Both the position numbers and the translations under genes were made by a program. Of a DNA stretch of 64,000 nt, positions 27,382 to 35,848 are shown piece by piece. Each line of letters begins with the position of its first letter. Within the stretch, counting starts at the first letter, position 1. The stretch covers positions 1 through 64,000 of the forward strand of contig NZ_JACXAI010000021.1 of the NCBI RefSeq assembly GCF_014773385.1, given 5' to 3'. The notes under the pieces are model-generated. The model was not told the origin of the DNA, ran no database searches, and saw nothing but the letters and a program-made list of their open reading frames with translations. Origin of the DNA: Metabacillus arenae (GTDB lineage: Bacteria; Bacillota; Bacilli; Bacillales; Bacillaceae).

Positions 27382-27520
27382 TTCTTTTCAAGGGTTTACC
27401 TATAGTGCTAGTACTTATAGGTAAACCTAAATTTTAAAAATAAAACCTTGTAAACTCATAGGAATAATGTATAATATAAATAAATTCAAAATTTTAAATA
27501 AATGACTGATTGGAAAACCA

Positions 27521-27552
27521 AAGGTCCTTAACTTCTGTTAAGGGCTTTTTTT
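27521..27552 (+). terminator. Terminator after the drug exporter gene
   Basis: CCTTAAC and GTTAAGG enclose TTCT, followed by GC and a T7 run. Confidence 0.8.
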
Positions 27553-27589
27553 GAAATATAAGAAAGTATAAGTTTTTGTACCAAGTTTT

Positions 27590-27715
27590 CGTGTCTAGCT
27601 CCAGCGCCTAGCCCGCCTGAGGTCATAAGCCACAAATGAATTGAAGGTAAAGAACACCTTCATTTCATTTGCGTCTTATGCTTGTCGGAGCTGAACAAGG
27701 CGCTTGCGCTTTTCT
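27590..27715. repeat. Bacillus-type palindromic intergenic repeat
   Basis: Begins GTGTCTAGCTCCAGCGCCTA and ends CAAGGCGCTTGCGCTTTTC, sequences I recall as the ends of a repeat scattered through many Bacillaceae genomes. Nested arms pair across the element: AGCGCCT/AGGCGCT, AGCTCC/GGAGCT, CATAAG/CTTATG and AAGGT/ACCTT. It is non-coding and could fold as a long hairpin on either strand. It sits directly upstream of the TauE-family gene. Confidence 0.7.
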
Positions 27716-27736
27716 TAATCTTAGGGAGGATTAGAA

Positions 27737-28618
27737 ATGAGAAAATTGATTATTTTTGCTTTCATCGGGTTGTTAGCTCAGCTAATTGATGGAGCATTGG
27801 GAATGGCTTATGGGGTAACCTCAACGACATTACTGCTCACATTCGGAATTGCGCCTGCTGTTGCTTCTGCTTCTGTACATTTTGCAGAGGTTGTCACAAC
27901 AGCTGCTTCCGGAACTGCCCATATAAAATTTGGAAATGTGGATAAACAAGCTGTTTACAGGCTGATTATTCCAGGCTCTATCGGAGCTTTTGCGGGGGCT
28001 TGTTTTTTAAGCAATTTACCAGGTGATTCGGCTAAACCATTTATTGCTGTTTTTCTTTTACTGCTGGGGGTTTATGTTCTTTTTCGATTTTTATTTAAAT
28101 TAGAAAACAACACCCAATCTAAAACGATCGGGTTAACCCGCAGACAATCTATTCCGCTCGGTTTGATTGCAGGATTTGCTGATGCAACAGGGGGAGGTGG
28201 CTGGGGGCCTATCGCAACACCTGTCCTTTTGTCTAAGAAAGGAACATCTGCCAGAAAGGTGGTTGGAACAGTCGATACGAGTGAATTTGCGATTGCCGTT
28301 TCTGCTACACTCGGTTTTCTAGTTTCACTGGGGTGGGAGCAGGTAAACTGGTCTTGGGTATTTGCTCTTATGATAGGCGGAATCATCGCAGCACCAATAG
28401 CTGCCTGGCTAGTAAAAAAATTACCTGCCCATCTTCTTGGGGTTCTCGTTGGTGGATTTATTGTTTTAACTAATTCAAGGACGCTTATAACAACTTGGTC
28501 TGTAGATCCAAGTGTTGTACCATTTATTTATGGATTTATTCTGATTGTTTGGTTTTCAGCGATCGTGTATGCGATCAGAAAAAACAAAATCAAACAAGAG
28601 GAAATAGTAGAAATGTGA
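27737..28618 (+). CDS. TauE/SafE family sulfite exporter-like permease
   Basis: 293-aa membrane protein with two repeated halves. The first carries LAQLIDGALGMAYGVTSTTLLLTFGIAPAVASASVHFAEV and the second GLIAGFADATGGGGWGPIATPVLL, the paired glycine-rich motifs of the family. Members move sulfite, sulfonates or other organic anions across the cytoplasmic membrane. AGGGAGG precedes the ATG. No sulfur-metabolism gene is adjacent, so the substrate is unknown. Confidence 0.9.
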   Translation: MRKLIIFAFIGLLAQLIDGALGMAYGVTSTTLLLTFGIAPAVASASVHFAEVVTTAASGTAHIKFGNVDKQAVYRLIIPGSIGAFAGACFLSNLPGDSAKPFIAVFLLLLGVYVLFRFLFKLENNTQSKTIGLTRRQSIPLGLIAGFADATGGGGWGPIATPVLLSKKGTSARKVVGTVDTSEFAIAVSATLGFLVSLGWEQVNWSWVFALMIGGIIAAPIAAWLVKKLPAHLLGVLVGGFIVLTNSRTLITTWSVDPSVVPFIYGFILIVWFSAIVYAIRKNKIKQEEIVEM

Positions 28619-28658
28619 ATCTAAAAAGGAATTTATAATAACAATCAAGGAGAATTAG

Positions 28659-28712
28659 AGGCTGACTCAAACGGTCATTGGAAATGACTTATAGAGCCAG
28701 CCTTTCTTTTTT
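28659..28712 (+). terminator. Terminator after the TauE-family gene
   Basis: AGGCTGACTC pairs with GAGCCAGCCT (one mismatch) around an inner GTCATT/AATGAC stem, followed by TTCTTTTTT. Confidence 0.8.
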
Positions 28713-28893
28713 AGGAAAATAGATTTTTCTTTATCTTATTTGTTTCATCCATAGGAAAAGGGAAGACGGCATCCCTATTCTTCCTCCTTTGCCAACGTTC
28801 GTGTGTCTTAGATAATCTGATAGGCTTATAATAGCAATTCAGCCATTTTCCCAGGCATTCCGGCCAATTTTCATGTGAATTCATCCAATCCAC
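28711..28893 (-). CDS. Possible 60-aa hypothetical protein
   Basis: The frame reads MDWMNSHENWPECLGKWLNC then a basic stretch (KTHERWQRRKNRD). Amino-acid use, rich in Trp and Cys, is not typical of a shadow frame in AT-rich DNA. GGTGG lies just upstream of the ATG and a GTG two codons earlier is also possible. It overlaps the terminator of the facing gene at its end. I do not recognise it; it may be a small gene or a fragment. Confidence 0.28.
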   Translation of the reverse strand: MDWMNSHENWPECLGKWLNCYYKPIRLSKTHERWQRRKNRDAVFPFPMDETNKIKKNLFS

Positions 28894-28921
28894 CGGTTCT
28901 CTTACATATATTTAGATTGAA

Positions 28922-29479
28922 TTATTTCTTCCACTTTATATTGCACCCTAGACTAGGTTTTTGCTCTTGTGGAATGGGTTCGTTATTTAAAATGGCTTCT
29001 AATACAGCTCGGATTGAATCACCAGTTACAGGTTTATCGTTACCTGGTCGTGAATCATCAAGCTGTCCCCTGTAGACACTTTTAAGATTGCCATTAAATA
29101 CAAAGAAATCTGGAGTACATGCTGCATCATAGGCTTTTGCTGCTTCTTGTGTCTCATCGTATAAATAAGGAAACGGGTAGCCGAGCTTTTCAGCAGTTTT
29201 TTTCATATTTTCAGGAGAATCGTCAGGAAAATTTTCTACATCATTTGAACTAATCGCAATAAACGATATCCCTATAGGCTGGTAATCTTCTGCAAGTCTA
29301 ATTAATTCTTGATCAACATGTTTAACAAACGGGCAATGATTACAAATAAACATAATAACTGTTGCCGTATCAGATTTTAATTCGTCCAAGCTCTGCATTT
29401 TTCCATTAACTGTATTTAACAAATTAAAGGGGGGTGCAGTAGTGTCAAGGGGTAGCATGTTTGATTCTACACGCGCCAT
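28922..29479 (-). CDS. Thioredoxin-fold redoxin domain protein
   Basis: 185-aa thioredoxin-like/AhpC-TSA domain protein. The active site is CNHCPFVKHVDQEL, a CxxC after the second strand; PFPYLYDETQEAAKAYDAACTPDFFVFNG carries the cis-Pro loop. It is probably a cytoplasmic thiol oxidoreductase or peroxiredoxin-like enzyme; the family is common in Bacillus with no fixed role. AAAGGATGA precedes the ATG. Monocistronic. Confidence 0.88.
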   Translation of the reverse strand: MARVESNMLPLDTTAPPFNLLNTVNGKMQSLDELKSDTATVIMFICNHCPFVKHVDQELIRLAEDYQPIGISFIAISSNDVENFPDDSPENMKKTAEKLGYPFPYLYDETQEAAKAYDAACTPDFFVFNGNLKSVYRGQLDDSRPGNDKPVTGDSIRAVLEAILNNEPIPQEQKPSLGCNIKWKK

Positions 29480-29569
29480 AATATATCATCCTTTCTATTA
29501 GATTTCTCTTAAAGTATAACGAAAAAAACTTATTGTGTGAATTGAATGATCCAGCAATTAAAAACCAAG

Positions 29570-29608
29570 CATAAAAAATAAAGAAGAGACTCAGAAAATG
29601 AGTCTCTT
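29570..29608 (-). terminator. Terminator of the spore-protein gene
   Basis: On the minus strand AAGAGACTCA and TGAGTCTCTT form a perfect 10-bp stem around TTTTC, followed by a T-rich tail. Confidence 0.8.
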
Positions 29609-29630
29609 CCGGCTTAAACAAACATCACGG

Positions 29631-29819
29631 TCATTGTTGATTTCTTATCTGCTGTTCTGCCATTGCAACGAGGCGCTTGGTCATTTCTCCTCCGACAGAA
29701 CCGTTTGAACGTGCGGTTGAATCTGCCCCAAGCTGAACTCCAAACTCATTGGCGATCTCTTCCTTCATTTGATCTAAAGCATTTTCTGCCCCTGGTACCA
29801 AAAGTTTGTTTCTTGCCAA
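29631..29819 (-). CDS. Alpha/beta-type small acid-soluble spore protein
   Basis: 62-aa SASP that coats and protects spore DNA and is degraded in germination. The GPR protease site lies in [20 protein letters not shown], and the second conserved block is [18 protein letters not shown]. The start codon is TTG (giving the usual MARNKLL N-terminus) with GGGGAG upstream. Expected to be made in the forespore under sigma-G; the promoter is not clear by eye. Its presence shows the organism makes spores. Confidence 0.96.
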   Translation of the reverse strand: MARNKLLVPGAENALDQMKEEIANEFGVQLGADSTARSNGSVGGEMTKRLVAMAEQQIRNQQ

Positions 29820-29844
29820 GGTCCTTCACTCCCCACGATTATTT

Positions 29845-29868
29845 GAGCAAATTAGTTTGCTCGTTTTT
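29845..29868 (+). terminator. Hairpin with T run in the leader of the spore-protein gene
   Basis: GAGCAAA-TTAG-TTTGCTC followed by GTTTTT on the plus strand: terminator-like in the plus direction. It lies between the spore gene's ribosome site and its likely promoter. No rightward gene ends here, so it may block antisense transcripts or stabilise the leader RNA. Confidence 0.4.
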
Positions 29869-30004
29869 AAAATATCCGTTTAGAGGAAAGCTGATACGTG
29901 ATAACATTTGGTAAAAGTTTGGTTTATATCTTACATTGAGACAGTTTCCATTTTGTATATACTCAGGTAAATTGGCAAAAACACTAACAAAGGAGTTGAG
30001 TAAG

Positions 30005-30187
30005 ATGGACAGAGATAAGTTTATGCCCCAGTCAACTAAAAAAACAGAGATTACAATTCAAACTGATGAAACCTACCCAAATCAAAGGAATATAGCTGGA
30101 AATTCCGTGGATGAACATAAAAATCTGGAAATAGCAAATGCCATTATAAGCGGGGACGAAATAAAACAGCAAAATGAAAATTTATAG
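30005..30187 (+). CDS. Hypothetical 60-aa hydrophilic protein
   Basis: Not recognised. Reads MDRDKFMPQSTKKTEITIQT and ends in SGDEIKQQNENL; polar, no membrane segment, no cysteines. GGAG is at proper spacing before the ATG at 30005, and a clear terminator follows, so it is likely a genuine monocistronic gene. The neighbouring spore gene makes a spore role possible but unproven. Confidence 0.6.
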   Translation: MDRDKFMPQSTKKTEITIQTDETYPNQRNIAGNSVDEHKNLEIANAIISGDEIKQQNENL

Positions 30188-30198
30188 AGTGAATTGAG

Positions 30199-30230
30199 AA
30201 GCAGAGAGTAAATGTCTCTTTGCTTTTTTT
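30199..30230 (+). terminator. Terminator after the 60-aa gene
   Basis: AAGCAGAGA and TCTCTTTGCTT form a stem with a small bulge, followed by a T7 run. Confidence 0.7.
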
Positions 30231-30290
30231 ATTTTATCTTCCCGCTTAATAAATGAATGAACAAGGTTTTTCAATGTGGAGAGCTTTACC

Positions 30291-31184
30291 TTATGTCCGT
30301 TTATTAGGAAGTAAAGTAGGCAAATTTCTCGGTATGTGGCGAATATCATCAGAAGAAAAGATCTGTACTACAACTCTTGATCCATGGACAGTGGCCCGTA
30401 TAAGAATGGGCTGATTATAATGGTTGATAAAACAGAAATCAGGGCCATACCAACTGACGGTAGCATCACGGCCTGGAGGTACATAAGGAACACTTCTGCT
30501 ATGGGAATACCTTTCAACAATCTTTACACCAGCATTATCTACAGCATTGAATAACGTAGAAGATACCTGACAAATCCCACCTCCAATTCCTTCAGATAAT
30601 TCTCCTTTAACGATGATAGGTGCTCTCTGATATCCTTTATCAACAGTTCTTTTTCCTACAACTTTGTTAAATGAAAATCTTTCGCCTGGAAAAATAACTT
30701 GATTGTTTATTGCTTCTGCAGAAAGTGAAATATTATGAGTCCGTTTTTTATTGGTTACCTTAAAAAATGTGACATATTGTCCAATTAATTTTACACGAAT
30801 GTTAGCAAGCAATTCACTGTCGACTCTTGGATAGATTGTTTTAGTAGGAACCTCTACTGTAGAACGATTGCCCTCATAAAAATAGGAATAAAACCTTTCT
30901 GTAAACTTCTTCCGATTTAATCTATACCCCGGCTTTTCAGAAACAATCCTTGCATACTCGTCTAATCTCGCATTAATAGGCGGTTTGTACATTTGTTTTT
31001 CCAAATCGTCTAAAAACAAGTGATATTTAGGATAATTAAGAATTGGAATATCAAGTAAATGAGTATTAAAGTCATCTCGATGAATCGTTGTCATTTTATG
31101 ACCATCATGCATAATAGATAAATGATCAGATGTGGAGACAGGTTGAGCAAATACTAAAAATCCAAAAATCCATAAACTTTTCAT
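30291..31184 (-). CDS. VanW family protein
   Basis: 297-aa secreted or membrane-anchored protein. An N-terminal hydrophobic stretch (SLWIFGFLVFAQPVS) resembles a signal peptide. The C-terminal half is the VanW domain: NNQVIFPGERFSFNKVVGKRT, GGGICQVSSTLFNAVDNAGVKIVERYSHSRSVPYVPPGRDATVSW. VanW is found in vanB vancomycin clusters but is widespread and of unknown function in Bacillus; no van genes are present here, so this says nothing about resistance. AGAGGTGA precedes the ATG. Confidence 0.88.
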   Translation of the reverse strand: MKSLWIFGFLVFAQPVSTSDHLSIMHDGHKMTTIHRDDFNTHLLDIPILNYPKYHLFLDDLEKQMYKPPINARLDEYARIVSEKPGYRLNRKKFTERFYSYFYEGNRSTVEVPTKTIYPRVDSELLANIRVKLIGQYVTFFKVTNKKRTHNISLSAEAINNQVIFPGERFSFNKVVGKRTVDKGYQRAPIIVKGELSEGIGGGICQVSSTLFNAVDNAGVKIVERYSHSRSVPYVPPGRDATVSWYGPDFCFINHYNQPILIRATVHGSRVVVQIFSSDDIRHIPRNLPTLLPNKRT

Positions 31185-31474
31185 TTCTAGTCACCTCTTG
31201 AATGTAGTATTTGTTTGAAAATAAATTTCATGAGAAAAAAAGAACATAGGTAATTTTTTACAATTAAACTTGACGTAGCTTGGACAAGCACTAAGGAGTA
31301 CATACATATATCGTCAGACATATGAGAAAAGCTTTTGGTATTTTAGTAATATTTTAGTAATATTTCATTAAAATGATGATTTTTTACCTATTGTTTATTG
31401 GATTGATGTGAAGATATGGTCTTTTTTATTGATTTATTAAGAAAGTATTGAAATTATAATTAATTATTATTGAA

Positions 31475-31488
31475 TGTAAACGATATCT
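31475..31488. promoter_or_regulatory. Candidate catabolite-responsive element (cre)
   Basis: TGTAAACGATATCT matches 13 of 14 positions of the consensus TGWAARCGYTWNCW. It lies about 95 bp upstream of the LacY-like symporter start, a fitting site for CcpA repression. A near-direct repeat (TTTACTAA, then TTTTACTAA) at about 31530 could be the RpiR site. The rest of the 31185-31580 gap is AT-rich promoter DNA. Confidence 0.55.
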
Positions 31489-31580
31489 TTGTTAAACTCA
31501 TTTTAGTTAATGTAACTATTTATTTACTAATCTTTTACTAAAGTGTTGATTTTATTTGATTATTTAAGGAGTAGATTATA

Positions 31581-32822
31581 TTGAGGAAACTTAATAAAAA
31601 CTTTTGGATTTTTGGTGCATTCTTTTTCCTTTATTTCTTTATCTGGGCAGCCTGTACACCGTTCCTATCATTATGGTTGACTAAGGTAGGAGGGTTAAAT
31701 GCCACTAAGACAGGAATTATTTTCTCAGCTATGTCAATTGCTGCAATTTGTTATCAGCCATTTTTTGGAGTTATTTCTGATAAGCTAGGCTTGAAAAAGA
31801 ATTTGATATGGATTTTTATTGTTCTATTAGCTTTTATTGCGCCATTCTTTATTTATGTTTTTCCGGCTTTACTAAAAACAAATATCATTTTAGCGTCATT
31901 AATTGGCGGCGCTTACCTTGGAGCGGTTTTTAATGGTGGAGTAGGAGCCATTGAAGCATATATAGAGAAAGTAAGTCATGTAAATGCGTTTGAGTATGGT
32001 CAAGTTAGAATGTTTGGGTGTATTGGTGCTGCATCAAGTACATTTGTTACTGGTAAATTATTTAATACGAATCCTGATTTAATCTTTTGGATTAGTTCTG
32101 TTATGGCTCTTCTATTAGCCCTTGTTTTTACCTTTGCTAAAATGGGGAATAGCAGTTATCAAGATAGAAATACTGAAAATGCTCAATCAACATCGAAAGA
32201 ATCGACCTTGTCGATCTTCAAAAATAAAAAGTTCTGGTTTTTAGTCATATATGTTGTTGGTGTAGGTTGTATTTATGATGTGTATGATCAACAATTTGCT
32301 GTATTTTTCACACGCTTTTTTGCTACACCTGAAGAAGGTACAGAGGTTTTTGGAAACCTTTACACATTGCAAATTTTTATGGAAGCAGTCATCATGCTTA
32401 TTGCGCCGTTTATAATCAACAAAATTGGGGCGAAAAACGCTCTCCTATATGCCGGCTTTATCATGTCTTTACGAATTTTAGGGTCAGGCTTTGCGGAAGG
32501 GCCGATTGCTATTAGTTTATTAAAATTAATGCATGCGATCGAGGTGCCAATCTTATTAGTCGCAGTATTTAAATATATTTCAGCCAATTTTGATATGAGA
32601 TTATCAGCAACCATTTATTTAATAGGGTTTCAGTTTTCTAAACAAATTGGAGCGATTTTTCTATCAACGATTGTAGGAAACATGTATGATACGGTTGGTT
32701 TTGAAAAGGCCTACATTTTATTAGGTACGATTGCTTTACTATTTACAATTATTTCGATCTTTACTTTATCAAATAACAAAAAAATCGCTATGGGATATGC
32801 AAGTGTTCGTAAAGTGAGTTAA
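31581..32822 (+). CDS. LacY-like oligosaccharide:H+ symporter (MFS)
   Basis: 413-aa 12-helix MFS permease of the LacY/RafB type. The N-terminus NFWIFGAFFFLYFFIWAACTPFLSLWLTKVGGL matches LacY layout, followed by QPFFGVISDKLGLKKN. It would import a disaccharide or a glycoside with protons. It starts with TTG after AAGGAG. It heads a locus with an RpiR regulator, a PTS and an alpha-mannosidase, so a mannose-containing glycoside is a reasonable guess. The candidate cre suggests glucose repression. Confidence 0.85.
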   Translation: MRKLNKNFWIFGAFFFLYFFIWAACTPFLSLWLTKVGGLNATKTGIIFSAMSIAAICYQPFFGVISDKLGLKKNLIWIFIVLLAFIAPFFIYVFPALLKTNIILASLIGGAYLGAVFNGGVGAIEAYIEKVSHVNAFEYGQVRMFGCIGAASSTFVTGKLFNTNPDLIFWISSVMALLLALVFTFAKMGNSSYQDRNTENAQSTSKESTLSIFKNKKFWFLVIYVVGVGCIYDVYDQQFAVFFTRFFATPEEGTEVFGNLYTLQIFMEAVIMLIAPFIINKIGAKNALLYAGFIMSLRILGSGFAEGPIAISLLKLMHAIEVPILLVAVFKYISANFDMRLSATIYLIGFQFSKQIGAIFLSTIVGNMYDTVGFEKAYILLGTIALLFTIISIFTLSNNKKIAMGYASVRKVS

Positions 32823-33013
32823 AAAGATTATTAATTGGTTTATTGTAAAATGAATTGTAAAACTTATAAATTGAAAAACCAGTGTATGAAACCTTATCTT
32901 TGACATTTTATTTACATCCTTCATTAAAAGGGCAGTCTTCTTTCATATAGAAAAGAAAGGATTATTTGCTATAATAAAGAGTCTGTATAACAACTAGCCT
33001 GAGGTGAATTTTT

Positions 33014-33766
33014 ATGATGAAATTTGAAGAAAGGGTTCACAAATTTGAATACAAGTTAAATGATACAGATGACCAAATTGTGGAGTATATTATTCGTCAT
33101 AAAAAAGAGATAACTCAATTATCGATACAAGCTTTAGCTGCCGAAGTATATACCGTTCCAAATACAATTTCGAGATTGTGTAAAAAATTAGATTATGATG
33201 GGTATTCACAACTGAAAAATGGAATTAAAGAAGAAGTGAAAAACGACAAGATTAAGGACCAAAATGATATCCGATTTAATCTTAATAAAACATATAACCT
33301 TATTGATATGGAGAAAATGACTTCCATTACTAAAATAATGAGTGAGGCACATCGGGTTCTTTTCTTTGCTGTAGGAGATTCTGTTCCTTTTTGTGAGATC
33401 ATGGTGAAGAATCTTAAAATGGTTGGAAAACGAGCGGAATTTTATTTACACCGGCATGAAATGATGAGTGAAATAAATCAACTTGATAAGAAGGATGTCC
33501 TCTTTATCATCAGTTTTTCGGGGGAAACATCCCAAGTGATCGAAATGGCTAATTTAGCAAATGAAAGAGGGGTTCAATTAGTCTCTTTAACTCACTTTAA
33601 CCGTAATACATTACAAAAAATTGCTACTATTAATTTGTTTTGTTATGCACCTAAAGTTACAATAAATGGATATAATGCAACAGATCGAACTTCTGTGATG
33701 ATCATTTTAAGAGTGCTATCAGAGTGTTATTGGAAACAATCAAATGCTGTGTATAAATACACGTGA
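33014..33766 (+). CDS. MurR/RpiR family transcriptional regulator
   Basis: 250-aa regulator. An N-terminal HTH_6 domain (ITQLSIQALAAEVYTVPNTISRLCKKLDYDGYSQLKNGIKEE) is followed by a SIS sugar-phosphate-binding domain with ISFSGETSQVIEMANLANERG. It would sense a phosphosugar from the PTS and control the neighbouring transporter and mannosidase genes. GAGGTGA precedes ATG 33014; the next codon is also ATG. Confidence 0.9.
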   Translation: MMKFEERVHKFEYKLNDTDDQIVEYIIRHKKEITQLSIQALAAEVYTVPNTISRLCKKLDYDGYSQLKNGIKEEVKNDKIKDQNDIRFNLNKTYNLIDMEKMTSITKIMSEAHRVLFFAVGDSVPFCEIMVKNLKMVGKRAEFYLHRHEMMSEINQLDKKDVLFIISFSGETSQVIEMANLANERGVQLVSLTHFNRNTLQKIATINLFCYAPKVTINGYNATDRTSVMIILRVLSECYWKQSNAVYKYT

Positions 33767-33777
33767 AAGCGCTGTAT
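33764..33777. promoter_or_regulatory. Candidate cre site upstream of the PTS gene
   Basis: TGAAAGCGCTGTAT matches 12 of 14 consensus cre positions and overlaps the end of the regulator gene. A weaker candidate (AATAAACGTTTGGA, 11 of 14) is at 33850, near the PTS start. Confidence 0.4.
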
Positions 33778-33797
33778 TAAAATGAATCCGTGTAAAA

Positions 33798-33827
33798 GTA
33801 AGAAGAAATCTCTTCTTGCTTTTTTTT
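33798..33827 (+). terminator. Terminator after the RpiR regulator gene
   Basis: GTAAGAAGA pairs with TCTTCTTGC around AATC, followed by eight T. Confidence 0.8.
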
Positions 33828-33888
33828 GCGTTAAGATAACATTAATAGAAATAAACGTTTGGATGTCACAAGTCATAAGGGGGTAACA

Positions 33889-35823
33889 ATGATGTTATTA
33901 AAGAACATGACTTCGCCAGAACTAATTAGTATAAATCAAGCGTTCACTACGAAAGAGGAAACCATTAAATATTTAATCGAACAATTAGATAATGCTGGTA
34001 AACTTCATTCAGCAGAGGAGTTTTTCCAAGCGGTACTAGAAAGAGAAGGTTTATCACCGACTGGATTTGAAGGAGGATTAGCGATTCCGCATGGCAAATC
34101 TTTGGCTGTAAAGGAAGCTGCTTTTGCGATCACAACCTTACAGAAACCAATTAGCACTTGGGAAAGTATCGATCCAAGTAATCAGGTAGAATTGGTTATT
34201 TTGTTAGCAATTCCAGAAAGTGAAAGCGGATCCACTCATCTCTCCTTACTATCAGAACTAGTTACAAGGCTTTCAAATAAAACCTATAAAGACCGGTTAA
34301 TCCATTCAACAACTAGTGAAGTGCTTTTTAACGAGTTAGATCATCTGGATGAAAATAAACAAGAAGAGGATACAAGTGCTGAGACAAATAATTTAAATAA
34401 AACGATTCTTGCCGTAACGGCATGTCCTGCTGGTATTGCACACACCTATATGGCTGCTGAAGCCTTAGTAAAGGCAGGAAATGAATTAGGAATTGATGTG
34501 GTTGTCGAAAAACAAGGAGCAAACGGAATCGAAGACCGTCATACAAACGAACAATTAAATAAGGCGGACTCTGTTATCTTTGCAACAGATGTAGCTCCTA
34601 AAAATGAAGAAAGATATCATCACCTTCCAAAAGTAAAAACTTCAGTTGCAGCGCCGCTTAGAAATGCAAAGCAATTATTGGAGCAGGCTTTAGAGAAGTC
34701 TGAAAACACTTTTAAAAAAGAATATAAGGTAAATGAACATGTACCTTCTGAAGAAATTGAAAAGTATTCAATGAAAAAAGAAGTGAAGGATTCACTTCTT
34801 ACAGGGATTTCTTACATTATACCGGTTATTGTAGCCGGAGGAATGACGCTTGCTGCTGCAGTCTTTCTTTCTCAAGCTTTTAACCTGCAAGATCTCTATA
34901 ACACCGAAGGATCGTGGTTATGGCTTTTGAGGCAGCTTGGGGGAACTTTACTAGGTATGTTAATGATTCCTGTTTTAGCGGGCTACATGGCATACTCTAT
35001 TGCCGATAAGTCAGCTTTAGGACCTGGCTTTGCAGCCGGTGTTGCTGCCAACTTAATTGGCAGCGGTTTCCTAGGTGGTATGCTTGGGGGTCTCTTAGCA
35101 GGTTACTTCCTTAAATTGATGAAGCATTATGTAAAACCTAAAGGGACTTTTGCCGGTTTTGTTAGCTTTTGGGTATATCCAGTTGTAGGAACGCTTTTTG
35201 TAGGGTCTATTATGTTGTTCGTGGTTGGAAAACCGCTGGCTTTTTTAAATGAAGGATTAATTGCTTGTTTAAATGGACTATCTGGTGCAAATGCGCTTAT
35301 TCTAGGAGCGATATTAGGGGCCATGGTTTCATTTGACTTGGGAGGTCCGGTCAATAAAGCGGCTTATACCTTCTGTATAGGTGCGATGGCAAGTGGAAAT
35401 ATTGTCCCGTATGCAGCGTTTGCTTCAGTGAAAATGGTTTCAGCTTTTTCCGTAACAGGGGCAACAATAGTAGGAAAAAAATATTTTAGTAAACAAGAAC
35501 AAGAGATTGGCAAACAGACATGGTTATTAGGTTTGGCTGGCATAACTGAAGGGGCTATTCCATTTATGATTAACGATCCGCTGCGGGTTATTCCATCTCT
35601 GATTGCAGGCTCAGCAGTCACTGGGGCCATTGTTGCCTATTTCAATATTGGGCTGAATGTTCCTGGCGCTGGAATTTTCTCATTAGCATTACTGGAAGGT
35701 CAACCATTAATACTTGCAGCTATTGTTTGGTTTGGGGCCGCCATTGTTGGGGCATTGATTTCCATGATCCTATTAATTGTCACTCGTAAAAACAAATTAA
35801 GAAAAGAAAAAAGCATTGCATAA
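33889..35823 (+). CDS. PTS fructose-family transporter, fused IIABC (MngA-like)
   Basis: About 644-aa fused permease that imports and phosphorylates a sugar. EIIA (about 1-150) has the phospho-His in GLAIPHGKS. EIIB (about 165-265) has the phospho-Cys in TACPAGIAHTYMAAEAL. EIIC (about 300-640) has the fructose-type SYIIPVIVAGGMTLA and AGITEGAIPFMINDPLRVIP. The fused order A-B-C and the following GH38 gene match the E. coli mannosyl-glycerate system MngA/MngB. The TTG at 33859 lies upstream of the AAGGGGG ribosome site, so 33889 (or the next codon) is the start. Confidence 0.9.
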   Translation: MMLLKNMTSPELISINQAFTTKEETIKYLIEQLDNAGKLHSAEEFFQAVLEREGLSPTGFEGGLAIPHGKSLAVKEAAFAITTLQKPISTWESIDPSNQVELVILLAIPESESGSTHLSLLSELVTRLSNKTYKDRLIHSTTSEVLFNELDHLDENKQEEDTSAETNNLNKTILAVTACPAGIAHTYMAAEALVKAGNELGIDVVVEKQGANGIEDRHTNEQLNKADSVIFATDVAPKNEERYHHLPKVKTSVAAPLRNAKQLLEQALEKSENTFKKEYKVNEHVPSEEIEKYSMKKEVKDSLLTGISYIIPVIVAGGMTLAAAVFLSQAFNLQDLYNTEGSWLWLLRQLGGTLLGMLMIPVLAGYMAYSIADKSALGPGFAAGVAANLIGSGFLGGMLGGLLAGYFLKLMKHYVKPKGTFAGFVSFWVYPVVGTLFVGSIMLFVVGKPLAFLNEGLIACLNGLSGANALILGAILGAMVSFDLGGPVNKAAYTFCIGAMASGNIVPYAAFASVKMVSAFSVTGATIVGKKYFSKQEQEIGKQTWLLGLAGITEGAIPFMINDPLRVIPSLIAGSAVTGAIVAYFNIGLNVPGAGIFSLALLEGQPLILAAIVWFGAAIVGALISMILLIVTRKNKLRKEKSIA

Positions 35824-35848
35824 TAAGGTATTGCAAGGAGGCGCAGCA

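Noticed and set aside
30291-31184. VanW gene as evidence of vancomycin resistance
   Set aside because: No vanA/B, vanH, vanX or sensor genes are near, and VanW-family proteins are common in bacilli without resistance.
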